Of a DNA stretch of 54,997 nt, positions 50,229 to 54,997 are shown in pieces. The position numbers and the translations under genes were made by a program. Origin of the DNA: an uncultured Roseovarius sp. (lineage in GTDB: Bacteria; Pseudomonadota; Alphaproteobacteria; Rhodobacterales; Rhodobacteraceae); the NCBI RefSeq assembly GCF_947259555.1, contig NZ_CAMYMD010000083.1, positions 1 through 54,997 of the forward strand, read 5' to 3'. Position 1 is the first letter of the stretch. Every line of letters begins with the position of its first letter. A model generated the notes under the pieces. The model was given only the letters and a program-made list of their open reading frames with translations. It did no database searches and was not told the origin of the DNA.

Positions 50229-50464
50229 GGCCGTGCCTCGCGCATTCCGATCAGGAAAGGCTGATCGCGCCACCACGCCACGGTGCAGCGCATGCCGAGA
50301 TGGGTGAACCGTTGGCGCCGACCCACGACCAGCGCGCAAAGTGACGGCCAGTGCGGCCCCTTGCGCCAGTTGTAGTCCCCGACCAGCACGACGGCCCCGA
50401 TCGACATGTCAGAACTGGGGAGCGTCGCAAGCGACCTGATCGAACTATCCTTATCGGTGATCAT
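50225..50464 (-). CDS. Hypothetical phage protein
   Basis: A 79-residue protein (MITDKDSSIRSLATLPSSDM, VVLVGDYNWRKGPHWPSLCALVVGRRQRFTHLGMRCTVAWW). Rich in aromatic residues and beta strands; no family recognised. It is coupled on both sides by 4-nt overlaps. Confidence 0.6.
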   Translation of the reverse strand: MITDKDSSIRSLATLPSSDMSIGAVVLVGDYNWRKGPHWPSLCALVVGRRQRFTHLGMRCTVAWWRDQPFLIGMREARP

Positions 50465-50997
50465 GCCAGCCCCATCACTTCCCGCGCCGCCTGCGCGGCC
50501 GCCGCGTCGATCCGGCCGGTTTCGATGGCCTGATCCAGCTTTGCCGACTGCGCGCTGCGCTCTGCCTTGAGAATGCCGTCGCGCAGGCTGGTCGAACGGA
50601 TCAGGTTGTTGAGCGCGGTGGTCAGGTCCTTCATGCCGCGCGGGTCGGGCATCTCGTCGGGGTCGGCCATCATCATCTGCAACCGCCATTGGATGGTTGT
50701 CAGCTGCTGGAACAGCGCGGAGGTCACATCGACCTCTTCCTTGAGGCTGGCTTCTTCCAGAAAGGTGCGGATTTCATCCTGCGCGCGCTCCTGCATCTGC
50801 GCATACTCGCGAAACTCCTGCCCGTAGGAATGAATGGCAGACTTGCCGATGCGCAGCTCGATCCCCTCTTCCTCGCAGCGAGCATTCAGGCGATCCGCTA
50901 TTTCCTCGTAATTGGCGAAACCGCAGGCACGCAGCTCATCCTGAAGCCACGACCGCAGCTCGCTCGGCAAAAGGTCCACCTTCCGGCGCGGGGGCAT
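50461..50997 (-). CDS. DUF3486 protein (Mu gp27-like, possible small terminase)
   Basis: A 178-residue helical protein with MPPRRKVDLLPSELRSWLQDELRACGFANYEEIADRLN, a winged-helix-like start, then IRIGKSAIHSYGQEFREY and coiled coil. DUF3486 corresponds to Mu gp27, which is regarded as the small terminase subunit. The ATG at 50997 was chosen because it begins the conserved region. It is followed by four small genes before the large subunit. Confidence 0.88.
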   Translation of the reverse strand: MPPRRKVDLLPSELRSWLQDELRACGFANYEEIADRLNARCEEEGIELRIGKSAIHSYGQEFREYAQMQERAQDEIRTFLEEASLKEEVDVTSALFQQLTTIQWRLQMMMADPDEMPDPRGMKDLTTALNNLIRSTSLRDGILKAERSAQSAKLDQAIETGRIDAAAAQAAREVMGLA

Positions 50998-50998
50998 G

Positions 50999-51301
50999 TC
51001 AGAGCCTCCGCGCGCGGGGGCGCTGGATATCCGGATGCGTGGCCTCGCCGCGCGCGATCTCGATGCCGCGCATCGTGGCCTCGGCAATCACGAACTCGCC
51101 GTGATCGGTCATCGTGACCATGCCGTTCTCCTGCAGCCAGGCAAGCTCGGTGATCACCTGGTCAAAGGTCGAGCCGACGCCCACGCCGTGCAACACGTCG
51201 CGCAGGATCGAGGCATTGGTGGTGTAGCCCGAGACCTGCTCGAGATGGCGCAGGATCGCCAGGCGGCGGTGCTTGCGCAGGGTTGCATGATAGTCGGTCA
51301 C
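50999..51301 (-). CDS. Mu gp25-like winged-helix protein
   Basis: A 100-residue protein (MTDYHATLRKHRRLAILRHLEQVSGYTTNASILRDVLHGVGVGSTFDQVITELAWLQENGMVTM). This pattern, found in Mu-like phages in the same place, has a winged-helix look and is sometimes labelled ArsR-like or VpaChn25_0724 family. Role unknown; possibly DNA binding during packaging. The start overlaps the DUF2730 stop (ATGA). Confidence 0.85.
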   Translation of the reverse strand: MTDYHATLRKHRRLAILRHLEQVSGYTTNASILRDVLHGVGVGSTFDQVITELAWLQENGMVTMTDHGEFVIAEATMRGIEIARGEATHPDIQRPRARRL

Positions 51302-51642
51302 TTCTTGCCTCCGTCGAGCAGGTGCTGTTCATGGCGCGTCACGATGGTCTCCAGCCGTTCGGTGATCTTGGCGTTGCCCTCCATCACGGCCGCCATCTTC
51401 TCCATCGCGCCGGTCTGCTTGATGAGCTCTAGCTGCAGCGCGTGCATGTCATCCTTGCCGGGCATTCCCTGCAAGGTCTGCTCCAGCCGGTCGATCCGGG
51501 CGGCGTGGCGGTCCATTCTCGCGCGGCCATCTTCGAGCTTGCGGTCGAGATCCTTGCGACGCGTCGCGATGAAGGCGTAGATCGCCGTGAGCAGCGGCAG
51601 GATCACGCCAGACGCCTTCCAAAAGAGATCCCACTCCATCAT
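51298..51642 (-). CDS. DUF2730 membrane-anchored coiled-coil protein
   Basis: A 114-residue protein with one N-terminal membrane segment (FWKASGVILPLLTAIYAFIATRR) followed by a long coiled coil (DRKLEDGRARMDRHAARIDRLEQTLQGMPGKDDMHALQLELIKQ). DUF2730 proteins occur in Mu-like phages right after lysis genes and may act as spanin-like or lysis-related proteins; that is inference. Confidence 0.88.
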   Translation of the reverse strand: MMEWDLFWKASGVILPLLTAIYAFIATRRKDLDRKLEDGRARMDRHAARIDRLEQTLQGMPGKDDMHALQLELIKQTGAMEKMAAVMEGNAKITERLETIVTRHEQHLLDGGKK

Positions 51643-52214
51643 GCCGCGCGCTTCCAGTCTGCGAGCGCGGGATTGTCGGTAACCTCGATCGCGGCCAGCG
51701 CCACCTCCGCGTCGGGGCCCGGATCGGCGGCGCCGGGGCTGTCATGGCGCAGGGCGCGTAGGGTGGCGACATTGCGGGCCACGGCCGGGGCCTGCGCGAT
51801 GATCCGCGCGGCCTCCTTTTGCATCGACGAGCCCCGGAACTTGTGCAGCTCGCGCGCGCCGAAGTAAAAGGCCACGATCGCGCCCATCAACGCCCAGAGC
51901 GGCTCGGGGACCAGCGCCAGCCCCTGCATCCGCTCCGCGAACCAGATCGGGTCATGCATCGCCGAGGCAAAGAGGAAGATGCAGCCGAAGGCCATAGCCG
52001 GGCGCGGCAAGCGGTTGAGGCCGTCGACGAGCTGCGCCCACCAGCCGCCGCCACCGGTGAACTCGGCCGCCATCTGGCTCAGCGCGGCCTGCTGGAAGGC
52101 GGCCTCGCGCGCGTCTGCCGCCTCGGCATTCGGGCGGAACACCTCGGCCGTCTCGGCGATCACGTTGCGCCCCGACCCGAACACGGCCCCTAAGATCGTT
52201 CTCAACCACCCCAT
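51639..52214 (-). CDS. Holin, 3-TM type
   Basis: A 191-residue protein of the phage 3TM holin kind. It has an amphipathic start (MGWLRTILGAVFGSG), two to three membrane segments (PAMAFGCIFLFASAMHDPIWF, ALMGAIVAFYFGARELHKFRG) and a polar tail. It follows the endolysin gene and overlaps it by 13 nt. It would permeabilise the inner membrane at the end of infection. Confidence 0.85.
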   Translation of the reverse strand: MGWLRTILGAVFGSGRNVIAETAEVFRPNAEAADAREAAFQQAALSQMAAEFTGGGGWWAQLVDGLNRLPRPAMAFGCIFLFASAMHDPIWFAERMQGLALVPEPLWALMGAIVAFYFGARELHKFRGSSMQKEAARIIAQAPAVARNVATLRALRHDSPGAADPGPDAEVALAAIEVTDNPALADWKRAA

Positions 52215-52813
52215 GCTGAAACCCTTTCATCGAACTGTGCCTGCGTCATCCGATAGCGCGGGCTCATGAACTCCTCGGCGCGCCGGATCCAGCCGCCCTT
52301 GCCACCCGAGCGCGACCGGGCGAACTTGCGGCTCGCGGGCCGCGCATCGGCCAGGCGGAAATAGTAGTTGCGCCGCGCGATCGCATAAGCGTCGGCAATG
52401 TAGTCCGGGGCCGCGTCATGTGCCGCCTGGACCGCGCGCAGGGTGTTCGGCCCGATCACGCCGTCCGCCGTCGCGTTGAAGCCCATCTGCGTCACCAGCC
52501 GCTGCAGGATTTTCACGGCATTGGCCCCGGCATTGACCTGCATGTCGAACACGCTCGCGTGCAGAGGCTCCGGCAGCTCGGCGATGCGGGGCCGCTTGAA
52601 GTAATGCTCGATATAGATGTCGACGGCGCGCTCTCGGCTCATCAGCCGCACATCGGCCACATCCACATCGCCATCCCGGTCCAGATCGAGACCGAGCTGG
52701 CGCATGGTGTGGATCGTCACGCCGAAATTCGTGGCCCCGCCCGGATCGTCGGGGTCGTTTACAAAGCCTCCCTCACGGGCGACGATCTCTGTTGCAATCT
52801 CGTGGACATTCAC
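52202..52813 (-). CDS. Endolysin, glycoside hydrolase family 108 with peptidoglycan-binding domain
   Basis: A 203-residue N-acetylmuramidase. The catalytic Glu is in VAREGGFVNDPDDPGGATNFGVT, the GH108 signature. ARAVDIYIEHYFKRPRI and VFDMQVNAGANAVKILQRL follow, and DGVIGPNTLRAVQAA is in the C-terminal peptidoglycan-binding part. The GTG at 52813 was chosen because a GGAG site sits 8 nt before it; GTG 52822 lies within that site. It starts the lysis block behind the Mor-like gene. Confidence 0.92.
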   Translation of the reverse strand: MNVHEIATEIVAREGGFVNDPDDPGGATNFGVTIHTMRQLGLDLDRDGDVDVADVRLMSRERAVDIYIEHYFKRPRIAELPEPLHASVFDMQVNAGANAVKILQRLVTQMGFNATADGVIGPNTLRAVQAAHDAAPDYIADAYAIARRNYYFRLADARPASRKFARSRSGGKGGWIRRAEEFMSPRYRMTQAQFDERVSAWGG

Positions 52814-52849
52814 ATCCCGCACTCCTTTCCCGTTCGAGGTTCAAAAAAA

Positions 52850-52858
52850 CCAACTTGG
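52850..52858. promoter_or_regulatory. Short palindrome between mor-like gene and lysis genes
   Basis: CCAACTTGG lies in the 75-nt gap after the Mor-like gene. A Mor/C-type activator binds an inverted repeat upstream of the promoter it turns on, so this could be such a site. A 7-base A/T run sits beside it. Weak evidence. Confidence 0.3.
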
Positions 52859-52888
52859 GTAAGGGCAGGATAGAGAGCGGCGGCGCTC

Positions 52889-53278
52889 TTATTCAGATGA
52901 AGCCTTTCGCATGGCGGCCAGGAGGGGCGGCTCTTCCTCCGCCGCCAGCTCCGCCTTGACCTGCAACACGCGGCGGGCGGAGACGCCGAACCGGTTGGCC
53001 AGTTCATTCACCGGTGTGTCCGGGGCCTCTCGGAGCGCTTGTTTCAGACCGTCGCGCGCCTGGGCGCGGGCCGAGGGCACGTCGAGATATTCGCCAGCGT
53101 AGCGGTCGGATATCCATCTGGCAATATCCCTCCCGGCCAGCGTCACGAGCAGGCTGCCTGCGAGGCGCGCGCCGGGCACGTAGACCCGCATGCCGCCAGC
53201 GCGCGCGAGAAACCGATCGACCGGAGCATCGCCGATATCGGCGCGCAGCTCATCCACCCATGTTGGCTCATGCTCCAC
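52889..53278 (-). CDS. Mor-like transcription activator
   Basis: A 129-residue protein. The N-terminal dimer region (WVDELRADIGDAPVDRFLARAGGMRVYVPG) and the C-terminal helix-turn-helix (PVNELANRFGVSARRVLQVKAEL) follow the Mor/C layout of Mu, with RWISDRYAGEYLDVPSAR between. It would switch on late transcription. The GTG at 53278 was chosen because it begins the conserved WVDEL region and overlaps the preceding stop; a start at 53311 is also possible. Confidence 0.82.
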   Translation of the reverse strand: MEHEPTWVDELRADIGDAPVDRFLARAGGMRVYVPGARLAGSLLVTLAGRDIARWISDRYAGEYLDVPSARAQARDGLKQALREAPDTPVNELANRFGVSARRVLQVKAELAAEEEPPLLAAMRKASSE

Positions 53279-53516
53279 GGCGACGCCTCCGGGGCTTGCC
53301 GCGCTCGGCACGGTTGTGATGCAGAACCGTGATCACCACGCCCGTCTCGATCCGGTAGACGAAGCCACCGCTGATCACCCCAGTCGCCCCGGCCTCAATC
53401 CCGGCATCCGCCACCCGCCCGATCTCGCGGCGCAGCGCCTCGATATCAACGCCCTTCACCCGCTCCAGATAGCGGATCACAGCGTGATCGGTGACGGGGT
53501 GCAGGGGCTTTTTCAC
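53268..53516 (-). CDS. Hypothetical Mu-like early protein
   Basis: An 82-residue protein (VKKPLHPVTDHAVIRYLERVKGVDIEALRREI ... GGFVYRIETGVVITVLHHNRAERG). Proteins of the form DHAVIRYLERVxGID are common between gemA and mor in Mu-like phages of alphaproteobacteria; function unknown. It ends in a basic tail. The GTG start overlaps the gemA stop (GTGA). Confidence 0.75.
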   Translation of the reverse strand: MKKPLHPVTDHAVIRYLERVKGVDIEALRREIGRVADAGIEAGATGVISGGFVYRIETGVVITVLHHNRAERGKPRRRRRGA

Positions 53517-53965
53517 CGCGCGTGATCCTCCCAGTCGAACTCGATCTCGGCGCGCTGGCCCCACGACTTTAACGCCTGGATGACGGCATCGATCTGTTGC
53601 CAGTCGCGCAGCATGTCCACATCGGCCGGGACCGAGCCCCATGTCGCCTCGAACCGCGCCCGAATGAAGGTGTTGAGGCCGGCGCGGCTGGGATCGCGCA
53701 GCGCGCCGGCTTGCCCGAGCTTGCGCCAGAGGACGTGGATCATGCGCAGATCAGCGCGCGGGGCGGGTTTGTGGCGCGGAGTGCGGGGCTTGTCCTCGAA
53801 GCCGTCCTGCTTCAGCCGGTTGACCACAAGCTTCAGCTCGCCATCGTCCATGTCGCGCAGGGACGCCTTGCCGGTTACAGTCACCTGCAAGTCGCGCCGC
53901 GCCTCGTCGTCGAGGCCCAACTGGCGGCAGGCGGCGAAGATAAGTTTGTGGAGGGACCGATTCAT
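53513..53965 (-). CDS. gemA: GemA-like regulatory protein (Mu gp16, DUF1018)
   Basis: A 150-residue protein with MNRSLHKLIFAACRQLGLDDEARRDLQVTVTGKASLRDM and DLRMIHVLWRKLGQAGALRDPSRAGLNTFIRARF, a clear DUF1018 pattern. In Mu GemA affects host gene expression and DNA topology. It is an early gene in front of mor. A 9-bp hairpin directly precedes its ATG. Confidence 0.92.
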   Translation of the reverse strand: MNRSLHKLIFAACRQLGLDDEARRDLQVTVTGKASLRDMDDGELKLVVNRLKQDGFEDKPRTPRHKPAPRADLRMIHVLWRKLGQAGALRDPSRAGLNTFIRARFEATWGSVPADVDMLRDWQQIDAVIQALKSWGQRAEIEFDWEDHAR

Positions 53966-53967
53966 GA

Positions 53968-53996
53968 CGCGGCCCCCCCGATCAGAAGGGGCCGCG
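53968..53996 (-). promoter_or_regulatory. Strong hairpin in the gemA leader
   Basis: CGCGGCCCC pairs with GGGGCCGCG over 9 bp with an 11-nt loop. The gemA ATG begins 3 nt after the hairpin, and any ribosome site would lie inside the stem, so translation could be reduced until the structure opens. Confidence 0.4.
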
Positions 53997-54001
53997 CGGT
54001 G

Positions 54002-54187
54002 TCACTGCTGGGGGCGGAAGTCCTGAAGCGCCTCGCTGGCAGGTTCCAGCCGGTCGTGGATGGTGCGCAGGATGTATTCCATCCCGCGCCGCTCCACCGG
54101 CTCGTCGCACAGGGACAGCAGGTTGACCACGCCCCAGAGGGCCATGGTTGCCTCGTGCAATTCGTCGCGCGGATCGGGATCAGGCAT
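54002..54187 (-). CDS. Hypothetical small early phage protein
   Basis: A 61-residue protein (MPDPDPRDELHEATMALWGVVNLLSLCDEPVERRGMEYIL ... LQDFRPQQ). Mostly helical and acidic. No family recognised. It overlaps the upstream gene by 8 nt. An upstream in-frame extension lies within that gene and is unlikely. Confidence 0.6.
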   Translation of the reverse strand: MPDPDPRDELHEATMALWGVVNLLSLCDEPVERRGMEYILRTIHDRLEPASEALQDFRPQQ

Positions 54188-54476
54188 CGGGCTGCCCGCC
54201 GTAGCGCGCCGCAAGCTGATGGTCGAGCATCCCATTCCGCTCGGCCATCTCGAACGTATCCGTGGCCTTGCCAAGAATGAGCTCCGCGAGCGCGGCGCAC
54301 GCCGTCTCCACTTCCTCGACGCTTTTGGACGACGCGCCAAGTTGTGTTCCGCAGATATTGGCGAGCGTGACGAGAACGATGCCGGGTTCCTCGTCTATCG
54401 TCGGGTAGATTGCTTCGCACACGCGCTCTCGGCATTCGTCGAGGCGTTCGGGCACATCCTTCGGAAGAAACTGCAT
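54180..54476 (-). CDS. Hypothetical early phage protein
   Basis: A 98-residue acidic helical protein (MQFLPKDVPERLDECRERVC ... SVEEVETACAALAELILGKATDTFEMAE). No family recognised. It lies 3 nt after the antirepressor-like gene. Confidence 0.6.
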   Translation of the reverse strand: MQFLPKDVPERLDECRERVCEAIYPTIDEEPGIVLVTLANICGTQLGASSKSVEEVETACAALAELILGKATDTFEMAERNGMLDHQLAARYGGQPDA

Positions 54477-54479
54477 CGC

Positions 54480-54992
54480 TCAGCCCTCCGCAAACATGCT
54501 GATCTGGCGCGGATCGGTCTCCGGCGTCGGCTGCGGCGCAACGCGCGGCGCGGGCGTGTCCTGCGGCATCCAGTCGATCAGTCCCAGTCGATGCGCATTG
54601 CGGATATCCTCCGCAATCCGCCATTGCGGGGTCGAGGGCCGCGCCGCCGCCCTGATCCGGGCAAAGCTCCAGCCGTTGCGACAGCCCATCAGGATCGCGG
54701 GACGCCACGATTTTGCGCCCGCCCACTCCGTCTCGAAGGCTTGCGTGGCCTGTTCGACGGCGACCGCCTCGCCCAACAGGCGCTCGCGGTAGTGATTGGC
54801 AATGACCTGCTTGATCTCTGCACGGGTGCGGATCAGCGCGGCGCGCGCCTCCTCCTTGACGCGGGACGGCGTGATTGTCGCCAGCCAGATCAGGAAGTCC
54901 GGGAAGGCCACGCAGAACATTTCCTGCGCTCTCCCGGTGGTGTCGTGCGTCACCATGAATGGGACCCACGCCCCCGTTTGCGGCGCTGACAC
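54480..54992 (-). CDS. Phage antirepressor N-terminal-like protein
   Basis: A 170-residue protein. The segment CVAFPDFLIWLATITPSRVKEEARAALIRTRAEIKQVIANHY resembles the P22 antirepressor N-terminal domain (LPLxxLNGWLFxIxPSRVKPELRxKLIxYRxE). The rest (about 75-170) has no known match and ends in a Pro-rich tail (DTPAPRVAPQPTPETDPRQISMF). The GTG at 54992 may be the start, or the gene may extend past the window edge. It is the most upstream early gene seen. Confidence 0.65.
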   Translation of the reverse strand: MSAPQTGAWVPFMVTHDTTGRAQEMFCVAFPDFLIWLATITPSRVKEEARAALIRTRAEIKQVIANHYRERLLGEAVAVEQATQAFETEWAGAKSWRPAILMGCRNGWSFARIRAAARPSTPQWRIAEDIRNAHRLGLIDWMPQDTPAPRVAPQPTPETDPRQISMFAEG

Positions 54993-54997
54993 TTTAC

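Larger units (their letters stand above)
24328..54997 (-). mobile_element. Transposable (Mu-like) prophage with siphovirus-type tail, incomplete in window
   Basis: An unbroken - strand run of phage genes from about 24.4 kb to the right edge. The Mu-type markers are GemA, a Mor-like activator, DUF2730, a gp25-like protein, DUF3486, DUF935 portal, MuF, protease with nested scaffold, DUF1320 and gpG. The tail genes are lambda-like and no contractile sheath is present. The left boundary is placed by a TG followed by tandem TTACAGTGAA repeats. The transposase end lies beyond 54997, so neither a target duplication nor the repressor can be checked. Confidence 0.9.

Noticed and set aside
54986..54997. 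TGACACTTTAC at the right edge as the other phage end
   Set aside because: It resembles part of the left border (TGACACC ... TTTAC), but it lies at the start of an early gene with transposase genes still missing, so it is most likely chance.

Overview
The window looks like an alphaproteobacterial chromosome of the Rhodobacteraceae (Roseobacter group). The DNA is GC-rich, genes are tightly packed with many 1-8 nt start/stop overlaps, and the core genes have a typical roseobacter look. No name was looked up; identities rest on reading the translations.

Positions 1-5.5 kb hold part of a type I restriction-modification locus on the + strand: the 3' part of hsdS, a DUF429-like gene, hsdR and a YgjP-like zinc metallopeptidase. 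It lies beside a tRNA-Ser(TGA) gene on the - strand. From 6.2 to 12.5 kb is a + strand housekeeping run: SPOR-domain lipoprotein, D-Ala-D-Ala carboxypeptidase, thymidylate kinase, DNA polymerase III delta', TatD nuclease, MBL-fold hydrolase and an AEC permease. From 12.8 to 18.8 kb is a - strand catabolic set: enolase-superfamily enzyme, Zn alcohol dehydrogenase, two alpha/beta hydrolases, a threonine dehydratase-like enzyme and a type II HAD dehalogenase. Three small non-coding repeats with terminal inverted repeats lie at 12.6, 15.3 and 19.6 kb. An FKBP isomerase and a fasciclin-domain protein follow on the + strand. On the - strand are a Crp/Fnr regulator and a valine-degradation operon (acyl-CoA dehydrogenase, 3-hydroxyisobutyryl-CoA hydrolase, 3-hydroxyisobutyrate dehydrogenase).

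From about 24.3 kb to the right edge is a transposable (Mu-like) prophage read right to left. Its end lies about 75 bp upstream of the first valine-operon gene; the other end and the transposase genes A/B lie outside the window. In transcription order it has an antirepressor-like gene, GemA, a Mor-like activator, endolysin and holin, DUF2730, a gp25-like protein, DUF3486, a run of small genes, terminase, DUF935 portal, a MuF protein with a C-terminal JAB-type domain, protease with nested scaffold, decoration and major capsid proteins, and DUF1320 and gpG. The tail genes are of non-contractile (siphovirus) type: tube, G/GT chaperone pair with an A AAA AAC slippery site, 955-residue tape measure, distal tail and hub proteins, peptidase and J-like tip. 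Two receptor-binding proteins sharing a duplicated N-terminal module follow. No sheath or baseplate wedge genes are seen. Established Mu-like siphoviruses of Rhodobacter have this general plan.

The points most worth a second look are: the MuF-JAB fusion with a small TTG-start gene directly behind it; an in-frame TAG that splits the tail hub gene; the canonical frameshift site; the duplicated tail-fiber attachment module; and a repeat family in which one copy has its core inverted relative to shared flanks.
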